A stretch of 64,000 nucleotides of DNA, taken from NCBI GenBank assembly GCA_963730325.1, contig CAVSRC010000012.1, forward strand, positions 62,001-126,000, read 5' to 3'. Positions 43,082 through 53,535 of the stretch are shown one piece after another; within the stretch, counting starts at the first letter, position 1; each line of letters begins with the position of its first letter. This stretch comes from CAVSRC01 sp963730325 (GTDB taxonomy: Bacteria > Pseudomonadota > Alphaproteobacteria > Rhizobiales > Kaistiaceae). The position numbers and the translations under genes were made by a program. The notes under the pieces were generated by a model. The model was given only the letters and a program-made list of their open reading frames with translations. It made no database searches and was not told the origin of the DNA.

Positions 43082-44944
43082 ATGCGCAAGAGCTGGTTCG
43101 AGACCCTCTTCGATCCGTTTCCGCTGTCGCCGGTCGAGCGCCCGCCCGACCGGCTGCTCGCCTTCTATCGCTATTTCATCCATCCGGTGCGCTGGCTGGT
43201 GGCGGCCGTGCTGCTCATCTCGCTCGCCGGCACCGTGGTCGAGATGTCGCTCTACGTCTTCCTCGGCAAGATCGTCGACTGGGCGGGCACCACGCCGCGC
43301 TCGGAATTCTTCGCCACCCATGGCTGGCAGCTCGCCGGCATGGTGCTGGTCGTGCTGGTGGCGAGACCGGCGGTCGCGCTGCTCCAGCGCGGCTTCAACC
43401 AGCTGTCTCTGGTGCCGACGCTCACCGCCATGGTGCGCTGGCAGAACTACCGATACGTGCTGCGCCAGAGCCTGTCGTTCTTCCAGAACGATTTCGCCGG
43501 GCGCATCGCCCAGAAGGTCATGCAGACCGGCCCGTCGCTGCGCGAGACGGTGCGCAGCCTGATCGACGGCATCTGGACGCTCACCATCTATGTCGGCGGC
43601 ACGATCTGGCTCTTCTCCGGGCTCGATCCCTGGCTGATCGTGCCGATCGCCGTGTGGCTGGCGCTCTACATGGTCACCATCTGGAAGCTCGTGCCGCCCG
43701 TGCGCCAGCGTTCGGCGGCGGTCGCCGAGGCGAGCTCCGGCCTGTCGGGGCGCATCGTCGACAGCTACACCAATATCCAGTCGGTCAAGCTCTTCGCCCG
43801 CGCCGAGCGCGAGGACGGCTTCGTGCTGGAAGGCTTCCGCACCCACATCGAGGCCTTCCTCGCCTTCGCCCGCACCATGGCGGCGCTGATGGTCTCGCTG
43901 ACCAGCCTCAACAGTGCCCTCATCGTCTCGGTCACCGGGCTCGGCGTCTACCTGTGGAGCCGTGGCTCGATCACCGTCGGGGCGATCGCCGTCGCCGCCT
44001 CGCTGGTGCTCCGCCTCAACCAGATGTCCGGCATGATTCTGAGGCAGATCACCTCGCTGCTCGAGAGCGTCGGCACCGTGCAGAACGGCATGCAGATGAT
44101 CGCGCGGCCCTATTCGCTGGTCGATGCGCCGGACGCGGTGCCGCTGACGGTGAAGAAGGGTGCCATAGGCTTCGCGGACGTCAGCTTCCACTACGGCCGC
44201 GAGTCGGGCGTCATCGACCATCTGACGCTGGACGTGAAGCCCGGCGAGAAGGTCGGGCTGGTCGGCCGCTCGGGCGCCGGCAAGTCGACGCTGGTCAACC
44301 TGCTGCTGCGTTTCTACGACACCGAGGGCGGCCGCATCCTGATCGACGGGCAGGACATCGCCCATGTCACCCAGGAGAGCCTGCGCGCCGCCGTCGGCGT
44401 GGTCACCCAGGATACCTCGCTGCTCCACCGTTCGGTACGCGACAACATCAAATACGGACTGCCCGAGGCGACCGACGAGGAGGTCATCGCCGCCGCCCGC
44501 AAGGCGCATGCGCACGACTTCATTTCGTCGCTCCAGGATCTGGGCGGCCGCAAGGGTTACGACGCCCGCGTCGGCGAGCGCGGCGTCAAGCTCTCCGGCG
44601 GCCAGCGCCAGCGCGTCGCCATCGCCCGGCTGATCCTCAAGGACGCGCCCATCCTGGTGCTCGACGAGGCGACCAGTGCGCTCGATTCGGAGGTCGAGGC
44701 GGCGATCCAGGAACAGCTCTACGGCCTCATGGAAGGGCGCACGGTGATCGCCATCGCCCACCGCTTGTCGACCATCGCCGTGCTCGACCGGCTGGTGGTC
44801 ATCGACGAGGGACGCATCGTGGAGACCGGCACCCATCGCGAGCTTCTCGCCAGGGACGGCCTCTACGCCCAGTTCTGGCACCGCCAGTCGGGCGGGTTCC
44901 TGACCGTGGACGATGGTCCGAGCGTGCCGGTCGCCGCGGAATAG
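43082..44944 (+). CDS. ABC exporter, fused membrane and ATPase domains (first of three)
   Basis: The 620-residue type IV ABC exporter has six membrane helices in residues 1-325, preceded by the N-terminal motif WFETLFDPFP shared by all three neighbours. The ATPase has Walker A GRSGAGKSTLVNLLLRFYD, Q-loop VVTQDTSLLHRSVRDN, signature LSGGQRQRVAIARL, Walker B ILVLDEATSALDSE and the H-loop IAHRLSTI. All catalytic motifs are canonical, so it could work as a homodimer or pair with the next two proteins. Substrate unknown. Confidence 0.92.
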   Translation: MRKSWFETLFDPFPLSPVERPPDRLLAFYRYFIHPVRWLVAAVLLISLAGTVVEMSLYVFLGKIVDWAGTTPRSEFFATHGWQLAGMVLVVLVARPAVALLQRGFNQLSLVPTLTAMVRWQNYRYVLRQSLSFFQNDFAGRIAQKVMQTGPSLRETVRSLIDGIWTLTIYVGGTIWLFSGLDPWLIVPIAVWLALYMVTIWKLVPPVRQRSAAVAEASSGLSGRIVDSYTNIQSVKLFARAEREDGFVLEGFRTHIEAFLAFARTMAALMVSLTSLNSALIVSVTGLGVYLWSRGSITVGAIAVAASLVLRLNQMSGMILRQITSLLESVGTVQNGMQMIARPYSLVDAPDAVPLTVKKGAIGFADVSFHYGRESGVIDHLTLDVKPGEKVGLVGRSGAGKSTLVNLLLRFYDTEGGRILIDGQDIAHVTQESLRAAVGVVTQDTSLLHRSVRDNIKYGLPEATDEEVIAAARKAHAHDFISSLQDLGGRKGYDARVGERGVKLSGGQRQRVAIARLILKDAPILVLDEATSALDSEVEAAIQEQLYGLMEGRTVIAIAHRLSTIAVLDRLVVIDEGRIVETGTHRELLARDGLYAQFWHRQSGGFLTVDDGPSVPVAAE

Positions 44945-45091
44945 TGGCCTCCCGGCAACGGTGGTGTGTCTGCTGACACATTTCGCGTGCCTGCCTCTGG
45001 AAAATCGCGGCGAACAGGACTAGTCAGTCCGCTGTCGCGTCCGCACGCCCCGTTTTCGCGTGCCCCAGCCAACCCCTAGAGGAGATGCCGA

Positions 45092-45160
45092 ATGGAGCGT
45101 ACCAGCACCATGGCCCCGGCCGCCGTCGCCGCCCGCGTCTCCTTCGGGATGATTGCCTGA
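45092..45160 (+). CDS. Possible 22-residue leader peptide
   Basis: ATG 45092 to TGA 45158-45160 encodes 22 residues beginning MERTSTMAPAAVAARV. It has a good ribosome site (agaggagatgccga) that serves no other gene, and a stem-loop begins 28 nt after its stop. The layout, short translated frame then hairpin then a GTG-started transporter gene, suggests translation-dependent control. No single amino acid dominates the peptide, so the signal is unclear. It could also be a chance frame. Confidence 0.4.
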   Translation: MERTSTMAPAAVAARVSFGMIA

Positions 45161-45188
45161 CGCCGCACTGACGACTTCCCACCGGCCC

Positions 45189-45231
45189 GGAGCCTGAGTT
45201 CGGACGCCCGAGATACGGGCGCCCCGGCTCC
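45189..45231 (+). promoter_or_regulatory. Two-part stem-loop ahead of the second ABC exporter
   Basis: An outer stem GGAGCC/GGCTCC (45189-45194 with 45226-45231) encloses an inner perfect stem CGCCCG-AGATA-CGGGCG (45205-45221). It is located between the leader-peptide candidate and the exporter start at 45297. No T-run follows, so attenuation would have to be Rho-dependent or act on translation. Confidence 0.4.
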
Positions 45232-45296
45232 CTGTCCCTCGCTTTTCATTGTCGGCTGCACCTGCGTGCGCCGGCCCATTGCGGAGCACGAATCCC

Positions 45297-47147
<1,851 letters not shown>

Positions 47148-47295
47148 TGCTCTCGCTGGTTTCCGCCGCCGGTCTGGAGCTTTGCGGGCGGCGCCCCTTT
47201 TCGTTTTCCACAGTGAAAACCGGCCGTGGCTCGCGGCCGGGGCGTGGCTCGCTGCCGGCCTGCCGTCACGGCGCCAGCCTCTTTGGACCCGTCAG

Positions 47296-49167
47296 ATGTT
47301 CCGCTTCTTCGAGACCCTGATCGACCCGTTCCGTCGGCACGACGAGAACACGCCGCCCGGCACGCTCGCCGGCTTCTACTGGTACTACACCCGCCAGGTG
47401 TGGCCGGTGCTTGCCGTTCTCATGGTCGTCGGCCTGTTCGTGTCGCTGATCGAGGTGTCGATCTTCCGCTACATCGGCGCCATCGTCGATCTGCTCAAGA
47501 CGACCACGCCCGAGCGTGTGCTCTCCGACTACGGGCTGACCTTCCTGTGGATGGGCTTCGTCGTCGTCGTCGCGCGGCCGGTGGCGACCATCCTGCACGA
47601 CCTTCTCGTGCAGCAGTCGCTGGCGCCGTCGTTCACCAATCTGGTGCGCTGGCAGACGCACCGCTATGTGCTCCGCCAGACGGTCGGCTTCTTCAACAAC
47701 GATTTCGCCGGCCGCATCGCCTCCAAGATCATCCAGACCGGCCCGGCGCTGCGCGAATCCGTGGTGCAGGTGTGCGATGCGCTGTGGTTCGTCTCCATCT
47801 ATGCGGTGAGTTCGCTGGTGCTCTTCGGCCAGCTCGATGCCGTGCTGATGGTGCCGCTGGCGATCTGGATCGTCGGCTTCGTCGCCACGATCGTCCATTT
47901 CGTGCCGCGCATCCGGCGGCGCTCGGTGGAGGTCTCGGAAGCGCGGTCGACGCTGACCGGGCGCATCGTCGACAGCTACACCAACATCCAGACGGTCAAG
48001 CTCTTCGCCCACACCTCGCGCGAGGACGACTATGCCCGCAATGCCGTCGACGACCACCTGCAGAAGTTCCGTGCCTCGACCCGGCTGATCACCGCCATGT
48101 CGAGCACGGTGGTGACCATGAACGGCCTGTTGATCGCCGGAACGACGGGGCTGGCCGTCTGGCTGTGGGCGCACGAAGCGTTGACGCTGGGCGCACTCAC
48201 CATCGCGGCGGGACTCTCCTTCCGCATCGCCACCATGTCCGGCTGGATCATGTGGACCTCGGTCAACGTGTTCGACAATGTCGGCGCGGTGCAGGAAGGC
48301 ATGGAGACCATCGCGCGGCCGCAGGAACTCATCGACAAACCCGATGCACGACCGCTTGTGGTGAGCCGCGGCGAGATCCGCTTCGATCACGTCGGCTTCC
48401 ACTACGGCCGCAGACAAGGGATCATCGACGACCTGTCGCTGACCATCGCGCCCGGCGAGAAGGTCGGCCTGGTCGGGCGCTCGGGCGCCGGCAAGTCGAC
48501 GCTGGTCAACCTGCTCCTGCGCTTCTACGACACCGAGAGCGGCCGCATCCTGATCGACGGGCAGGACATTGCGCAGGCCACGCAGGATTCGCTGAGGAGC
48601 CAGGTCGGGCTGGTCACCCAGGACACCTCGCTGTTGCATCGCTCGATCCGCGACAACATCCTCTATGGCCGCCCCGAAGCGGGGGAGGGCGCCATGGTCG
48701 AGGCGGCCCGCCTGGCCTATGCCGAGGAGTTCATCCCTTCGCTGCTCGATCACTACGGCCGCGCCGGCTTCGATGCCCATGTCGGCGAGCGCGGCGCCAA
48801 GCTGTCGGGCGGCCAGCGCCAGCGGGTGGCGATCGCCCGGGTGCTGCTCAAGGACGCGCCGATCCTGGTGCTCGACGAGGCGACCAGCGCGCTCGATTCG
48901 GAAGTCGAGGGGGCGATCCAGGAGAGCTTCGCCAGGCTGATGGCCGGCAAGACGGTGATCGCCATCGCCCACCGGCTGTCGACCATCGCCGCCATGGACC
49001 GGCTGGTGGTGCTCGACCGCGGCGTCATCGTCGAGACCGGCAGCCACGCCGAGCTGCTCCGCCGCGGCGGCCTCTATGCGGCCCTGTGGAGCCGCCAATC
49101 CGGCGGTTTTCTCAATACCGACCGGCAGCCGGCCGAGGCCGCGCGGCCGGCCACGGCGGCGGAATAG
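47296..49167 (+). CDS. ABC exporter, fused membrane and ATPase domains (third of three)
   Basis: The 623-residue exporter starts at ATG 47296 (MFRFFETLIDPF). Domain order and motifs match the previous two: FFNNDFAGRIASKIIQTGPA, TGRIVDSYTNIQTVKLFAH, GRSGAGKSTLVNLLLRFYD, LVTQDTSLLHRSIRDN, LSGGQRQRVAIARV, ILVLDEATSALDSE. The 148-bp gap from the second exporter contains a small hairpin GTTTTC-CACAGT-GAAAAC. Probably co-transcribed with the second copy. Lipid, peptide or drug export is possible; nothing in the sequence decides. Confidence 0.92.
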   Translation: MFRFFETLIDPFRRHDENTPPGTLAGFYWYYTRQVWPVLAVLMVVGLFVSLIEVSIFRYIGAIVDLLKTTTPERVLSDYGLTFLWMGFVVVVARPVATILHDLLVQQSLAPSFTNLVRWQTHRYVLRQTVGFFNNDFAGRIASKIIQTGPALRESVVQVCDALWFVSIYAVSSLVLFGQLDAVLMVPLAIWIVGFVATIVHFVPRIRRRSVEVSEARSTLTGRIVDSYTNIQTVKLFAHTSREDDYARNAVDDHLQKFRASTRLITAMSSTVVTMNGLLIAGTTGLAVWLWAHEALTLGALTIAAGLSFRIATMSGWIMWTSVNVFDNVGAVQEGMETIARPQELIDKPDARPLVVSRGEIRFDHVGFHYGRRQGIIDDLSLTIAPGEKVGLVGRSGAGKSTLVNLLLRFYDTESGRILIDGQDIAQATQDSLRSQVGLVTQDTSLLHRSIRDNILYGRPEAGEGAMVEAARLAYAEEFIPSLLDHYGRAGFDAHVGERGAKLSGGQRQRVAIARVLLKDAPILVLDEATSALDSEVEGAIQESFARLMAGKTVIAIAHRLSTIAAMDRLVVLDRGVIVETGSHAELLRRGGLYAALWSRQSGGFLNTDRQPAEAARPATAAE

Positions 49168-49307
49168 GCCGCGGCCCCCCGCGACAATATGCGCAAACCC
49201 CGCAGGGTGACTGGACAAGCGCCGAGCGCGATGGCTAAACAGACGCGGCCGGTGGAGGGATTCTAAACAGTCCGTCCGCCCGGAGGGGCATTTTTGGGGG
49301 TCCGACC

Positions 49308-49877
49308 TTGGCAAGTACCGATACGGCTGACCATCCGGAGCCGACACGGCGCGATTTCATCTACATAGCGACGGGGGCCGTCGGTGCGGTCGGCGCGGCG
49401 CTGACCGTGTGGCCGCTGATCGACCAGATGAACCCGGATTCCGCGGCGCTGGCGCTGGCCCAGGTCGAGGTCGACATTTCCTCGGTGACCGAGGGCATGT
49501 CGCTGATCGTCAAGTGGCGCGGCAAGCCGGTGGTGGTGCGCCAGCGCACCAAGAAGGAGATCGACGAGGCCAGGGTGGTCCCGGTTTCGGAGCTGCGCGA
49601 CCAGCTGGCGCGCAACGCCAACCTGCCCGCCAACGCGCCGGCCACCGACGAGAACCGTGCCGCCAAGGACAAGGAGGCGTGGTTCGTCATGATCCAGATC
49701 TGCACCCATCTCGGCTGCGTGCCGCTCGGCCAGGAAGGCGAGTACGGCGGCTGGTTCTGCCCGTGCCACGGATCGGTCTACGATACCGCCGGCCGCATCC
49801 GGCAGGGGCCGGCGCCGGAGAACATGCCGATCCCGGCCTACGAATTCCTTACCGACACCACGCTGCGCATCGGCTGA
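49308..49877 (+). CDS. petA: Ubiquinol-cytochrome c reductase Rieske iron-sulfur subunit
   Basis: A 189-residue protein starting at TTG 49308, behind GGGGG, with no ATG available before the signal anchor. The twin-arginine RRDFIYIATGAVGAVGAA and following helix form the Tat-dependent membrane anchor. Cluster-binding boxes are CTHLGC and CPCHGS, two Cys and two His for the [2Fe-2S] centre. It is the first gene of petABC and carries electrons from quinol at the Qo site to cytochrome c1. Confidence 0.96.
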   Translation: MASTDTADHPEPTRRDFIYIATGAVGAVGAALTVWPLIDQMNPDSAALALAQVEVDISSVTEGMSLIVKWRGKPVVVRQRTKKEIDEARVVPVSELRDQLARNANLPANAPATDENRAAKDKEAWFVMIQICTHLGCVPLGQEGEYGGWFCPCHGSVYDTAGRIRQGPAPENMPIPAYEFLTDTTLRIG

Positions 49878-49896
49878 ACGGGGCGAGACCGAAAAG

Positions 49897-51144
49897 ATGG
49901 CCGAGCATTCGACCTTCGAACCGAAGAATCCTTTTGCCAAATGGCTGGAGAGCCGCCTGCCGGTTCTCGGCCTCATCCACTCCTCGTTCGTCGTCTACCC
50001 GACGCCGCGCAACCTGAACTACTGGTGGAACTTCGGCGCGATCCTCATCTTCATGCTGGCGGCGCAGATCGCCACCGGCGTCGTCCTGGCGATGCACTAC
50101 ATCCCCGCCGATGCGCTGGCCTTCAATTCCGTCGAGAACATCATGCGCAACGTCAACTACGGTTGGCTCCTGCGCTACCTGCACGCCAACGGCGCGTCGA
50201 TGTTCTTCTTCGCCGTCTACATCCACATCCTGCGCGGCATGTACTACGGCTCCTACAAGGCGCCGCGCGAGGTGCTGTGGATTCTCGGCGTCATCATCTA
50301 CCTGTTGATGATGGCCACCGCCTTCATGGGCTACGTGCTGCCCTGGGGGCAGATGTCGTTCTGGGCCGCCAACGTCATCACCAACCTGTTCTCGGCGATC
50401 CCCGTGGTCGGCAACGCCATCGTCACCTGGCTGTGGGGCGGCTTCTCGGTCGGCGGGCCGACGCTCAACCGCTTCTACTCGCTGCACTACCTGCTGCCGT
50501 TCATGATCGCGGGCGTCGTGCTGCTGCACATCTGGGCGCTGCACGTGCCCGGCAACGGCAACCCGACCGGCGTCGAGGTCAAGGACAAGCAGGACACCGT
50601 GCCGTTCCATCCCTACTACACGATCAAGGATTCGTTCGGCCTCAGCGTGTTCCTGATCCTGTTCGCCTGGCTGGTGTTCTTCATCCCGAACTATCTCGGC
50701 CACCCGGACAACTACATACCGGCCAACCCGTTGCAGACGCCGGCGGAGATCGTTCCGGAATGGTACTTCCTGCCGTTCTACGCGATCCTGCGCGCCATCC
50801 CCAACAAGCTCATGGGCGTCATCGCGCTGTTCGCCTCGATCGGCATTCTGGTCTTCCTGCCGTGGCTCGATCGCTCGCGCGTGCGCTCGGCGGCGTTCCG
50901 GCCGATCTACCGGCAGTTCTTCTGGATATTCGTGCTCACCGGGATCGGCCTCGGCTATCTCGGCTCGCAGCCGCCCGAAGGCGGCTACGTCATCGCGGCA
51001 CGCATTCTCACCTTCTACTACTTCGCCCATTTCCTCATCGTGCTGCCGGTGCTGGGGCTGATCGAGAAGCCCAGGCCGCTGCCGGCGAGCATCACCGAAT
51101 CGGTGCTCGCCAAGTCCGGCCACGCAGCGCAGGCGGGAGGCTGA
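49897..51144 (+). CDS. petB: Cytochrome b of the bc1 complex
   Basis: The 415-residue protein has eight membrane helices, haem-ligand histidines in helices 2 and 4 (RYLHANGASMFFFAVYIHIL; SLHYLLPFMIAGVVLLHIW), the Qo-site PEWY motif (IVPEWYFLPFYAIL) and GYVLPWGQMSFWAA. The C-terminal part is complete and not fused to cytochrome c1, unlike Bradyrhizobium fbcH. It binds two haem b groups and both quinone sites. Begins 19 bp after petA. Confidence 0.97.
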   Translation: MAEHSTFEPKNPFAKWLESRLPVLGLIHSSFVVYPTPRNLNYWWNFGAILIFMLAAQIATGVVLAMHYIPADALAFNSVENIMRNVNYGWLLRYLHANGASMFFFAVYIHILRGMYYGSYKAPREVLWILGVIIYLLMMATAFMGYVLPWGQMSFWAANVITNLFSAIPVVGNAIVTWLWGGFSVGGPTLNRFYSLHYLLPFMIAGVVLLHIWALHVPGNGNPTGVEVKDKQDTVPFHPYYTIKDSFGLSVFLILFAWLVFFIPNYLGHPDNYIPANPLQTPAEIVPEWYFLPFYAILRAIPNKLMGVIALFASIGILVFLPWLDRSRVRSAAFRPIYRQFFWIFVLTGIGLGYLGSQPPEGGYVIAARILTFYYFAHFLIVLPVLGLIEKPRPLPASITESVLAKSGHAAQAGG

Positions 51145-51149
51145 CCGAG

Positions 51150-52016
51150 ATGATGAAGCGTTTCGCCAGTCTCGTCGCCGTTGCCGCCGTTGCCGGCCTG
51201 ATGGTGAGCCTGCCGGCCTCCGCGCAGGAGGGCCAGGGCACCACGCCGACAGAATTCCCGATCAAGAAGCCGCCGCTGTTGAAATGGTCCTTCGCCGGCT
51301 TCTTCGGCAAATTCGACGAGGCGCAGTTGCAGCGCGGCTTCCAGGTCTACAAGGAAGTCTGCTCGGCCTGCCATTCGATGGACCTGGTCGCCTTCCGCAA
51401 TCTCGGCGACGAGGGCGGCCCGCATTTCAGCGAGGCCGAGGTCAAGGCGCTGGCGGCCTCCTATGAGGTGACCGACGGGCCGGACGACGCTGGCGACATG
51501 TTCCAGCGTCCGGGCAAGCCTTACGACATCCTGCCGTCGCCGTTTGCCAACCCCGAGGCGGCCGCCGCGGCCAATGGCGGCGCAGCGCCGCCCGACCTGT
51601 CGGTGATCGCCAAGGCACGCGGGGTCAAGCGCGGCCTGGTGTGGGGGCTGCTCGATTTCTTCACCGGCTATCAGGAGGCCGGCCCGGACTATATCCACGC
51701 CCTGTTGACCGGCTTCCAGGATGCGCCTCCCGGCGTGACGATCCCGGAGGGCACCTACTACAATCCCTACTTCCACGCGGCCATATCGCTGAAGATGCCG
51801 CCGCCGCTCTCCGACGGTCAGGTGACCTACAGCGACGGCTCGCCGGAGACGGTCGACCAGTACGCCAAGGACGTGGCCTCCTTCCTGATGTGGACGGCCG
51901 AGCCGCATCTGATGGAGCGCAAGCGCATCGGCTTCATGGCCATGATCTTCCTGGTCGTGTTCGCGGGCCTGATGTATCTGACCAAGAAACGGGTCTGGTC
52001 CGACGTGAAGCACTAG
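51150..52016 (+). CDS. petC: Cytochrome c1 of the bc1 complex
   Basis: A 288-residue protein from ATG 51150, or the adjacent ATG 51153. It has a signal peptide ending ASA, the c-type haem motif CSACH followed by SMDLVAFRNL, GPDYIHALLTGF, the axial-Met region ISLKMPPPLSDGQV, and a C-terminal membrane anchor (IGFMAMIFLVVFAGLMYL). It passes electrons to soluble cytochrome c in the periplasm. It follows petB by 5 bp and is closed by a strong terminator. Confidence 0.96.
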   Translation: MMKRFASLVAVAAVAGLMVSLPASAQEGQGTTPTEFPIKKPPLLKWSFAGFFGKFDEAQLQRGFQVYKEVCSACHSMDLVAFRNLGDEGGPHFSEAEVKALAASYEVTDGPDDAGDMFQRPGKPYDILPSPFANPEAAAAANGGAAPPDLSVIAKARGVKRGLVWGLLDFFTGYQEAGPDYIHALLTGFQDAPPGVTIPEGTYYNPYFHAAISLKMPPPLSDGQVTYSDGSPETVDQYAKDVASFLMWTAEPHLMERKRIGFMAMIFLVVFAGLMYLTKKRVWSDVKH

Positions 52017-52038
52017 GCGGTGCTACCTCGTGCGTTCG

Positions 52039-52063
52039 AAAGGCCCGCGCGAGCGGGCCTTTT
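52039..52063 (+). terminator. Rho-independent terminator of petABC
   Basis: A perfect 10-bp stem (AAAGGCCCGC at 52039-52048 and GCGGGCCTTT at 52053-52062) with a GCGA tetraloop ends in TTTT. It lies 22 bp after the petC stop. Confidence 0.9.
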
Positions 52064-52135
52064 GCTATGGCCCGGCGACTTTGCTAAAGCCCATGCGAAA
52101 AGCGCCGTTTTCCGGTGTCACAGGGAGCCAAGAGC

Positions 52136-52678
52136 GTGCCGTCGCCCGTCATCGATCTCAAATCGCTGATCCGCACCATCCCCGACTATCCGCGCAAGGG
52201 CATTCTCTTCCGCGACATCACCACGCTGATCGCCAATCCGGCGGGTCTGCGCGCCTCAATCGACGGACTGGTGCTGCCCTTCCTCGATGCGCACATCGAC
52301 AAGGTCGTCGGGATCGAAGCGCGCGGCTTCATCCTTGGCGGTGCCGTCGCCTACGGGCTCGGCCGTGGCTTCGTGCCCATCCGCAAGAAGGGCAAGCTGC
52401 CGTGGCGCACCATCGGGCAGGAATACAGTCTCGAATACGGGGTCGACACCATCGAGATCCACGCCGACGCCATCGGCGAGGGTGACCGGGTGCTGCTGGT
52501 CGACGATCTGATCGCCACCGGCGGCACGGCGGAGGCAGCGACCGCGCTCATCCGCCGCTCGGGCGGCGAGCTGGTCGCCGCCGCCTTCGTCATCGATCTG
52601 CCCGATCTCGGCGGTGCCAGACGCCTGGCCGACCGCGACGTCGTCGTCCACACGCTGGTCGGCTTCGAAGGCGAGTGA
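52136..52678 (+). CDS. apt: Adenine phosphoribosyltransferase
   Basis: A 180-residue enzyme from GTG 52136, preceded by GGAG at ideal spacing; GTG 52115 would add seven residues. It has the N-terminal IRTIPDYPRKGILFRDITTL, VGIEARGFILGGAVAYGLG, the purine-site KGKLPWRTIGQEYSLEYG and the PRPP loop RVLLVDDLIATGGTAEAA. It salvages adenine to AMP using PRPP in the cytosol. A GST gene follows after 7 bp. Confidence 0.95.
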   Translation: MPSPVIDLKSLIRTIPDYPRKGILFRDITTLIANPAGLRASIDGLVLPFLDAHIDKVVGIEARGFILGGAVAYGLGRGFVPIRKKGKLPWRTIGQEYSLEYGVDTIEIHADAIGEGDRVLLVDDLIATGGTAEAATALIRRSGGELVAAAFVIDLPDLGGARRLADRDVVVHTLVGFEGE

Positions 52679-52685
52679 CGTCGAC

Positions 52686-53348
52686 ATGGCCGACTTCCAT
52701 ATCTTCATCGGCTACCGCACGGTCTCGTCATGGTCGCTGCGCGGCTGGCTGCCACTGAAGAAGGCCGGCGTCGCGTTCGAGGAGACGCTGATCCGCTACC
52801 GCACGCCGGGGGGCAGGGCGAGCCTCGACCGGCTGTCGCCGACCGGCAAGGTGCCGCTCCTCGTCCACACGCGGCCGCAGGGGGGCACGGTCACGGTGTG
52901 GGATTCGCTCGCCATCGCCGAATATCTCGCCGAGATCGTGCCCGAGGCGAAGTTGTGGCCGGAGGACCCGGCCGCCCGGGCCCATGCCCGCGCGATCGCG
53001 GCCGAGATGCATGCCGGCTTCGCTGCTCTGCGCAAGCATTTCGACATGGCGCTTCTCGACCGGCGCCCGACGCCGGACGATCCTGAGGCCCTCAAGGATG
53101 TCGCCCGCATCGAAGCGATCTGGCGCGAATGCCGCGAGCGCTGGGGCGAAAGCGGGCCGTTCCTGTTCGGCCGCTGGAGCATCGCCGACGCCGCCTACGC
53201 GCCGGTTGCGACGCGCCTGCGCACCTACGGCGTGGCGCTCGCCGGCCCGGCCGCCGCCTATATGGAGGCGGTTCTCGCCGACCCGGATTTTCTCGCCTGG
53301 GAGGCGCAGGCGAGAGCCGATCCGCCGCCGGAGCCGCCGCTGCCCTGA
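52686..53348 (+). CDS. Glutathione S-transferase family protein
   Basis: A 220-residue protein from ATG 52686. The N-terminal thioredoxin-fold has the catalytic-type Ser in IGYRTVSSWSLRGWLPLKKAG, SPTGKVPLLVH and the Glu/Asp-Ser turn WDSLAIAEYLAE. The C-terminal helical domain includes FLFGRWSIADAAYAPVATRL. It probably conjugates glutathione to electrophiles. Likely co-transcribed with apt. Confidence 0.9.
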   Translation: MADFHIFIGYRTVSSWSLRGWLPLKKAGVAFEETLIRYRTPGGRASLDRLSPTGKVPLLVHTRPQGGTVTVWDSLAIAEYLAEIVPEAKLWPEDPAARAHARAIAAEMHAGFAALRKHFDMALLDRRPTPDDPEALKDVARIEAIWRECRERWGESGPFLFGRWSIADAAYAPVATRLRTYGVALAGPAAAYMEAVLADPDFLAWEAQARADPPPEPPLP

Positions 53349-53535
53349 GCGTCATTGCCGGCTCAGAGCGTCGTGATCCGCCAGCAGGAATGCGCTAGTC
53401 TGGGATATCCGTCTGTCCTGACCGGGGCCGTGTCCTGCGCGACCCCGGCGAGGGAGACGTTGATTGGAAAGCCGGCAAAGCGAGTGCGGCCGCCGGTTCC
53501 TTGAGGGGCGATCCATTGACGAGAGAGGCTTAGCC

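Larger units (their letters stand above)
44945..45296. other. Intergenic region between the first and second ABC exporters
   Basis: These 352 bp contain a small hairpin TGTGTC-TGCT-GACACA at 44965-44980 followed by TTTC, which may terminate the first exporter transcript; a second short palindrome GGACT-AGTC-AGTCC at 45017-45030; and the leader-peptide candidate and hairpin listed separately. The second exporter probably has its own promoter here. Confidence 0.45.

Noticed and set aside
41810..44881. 1023-codon open frame antisense to PadR, trmL and the first ABC exporter region
   Set aside because: It spans several well-supported genes and has no recognisable domain; an artefact of high GC and rare stop codons.
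49941..51149. Open frame continuing upstream from petC through petB
   Set aside because: The upstream part is an Arg/Ala-rich shadow of petB. The signal peptide at 51150 marks the true petC start, so this is not an fbcH-type b/c1 fusion.
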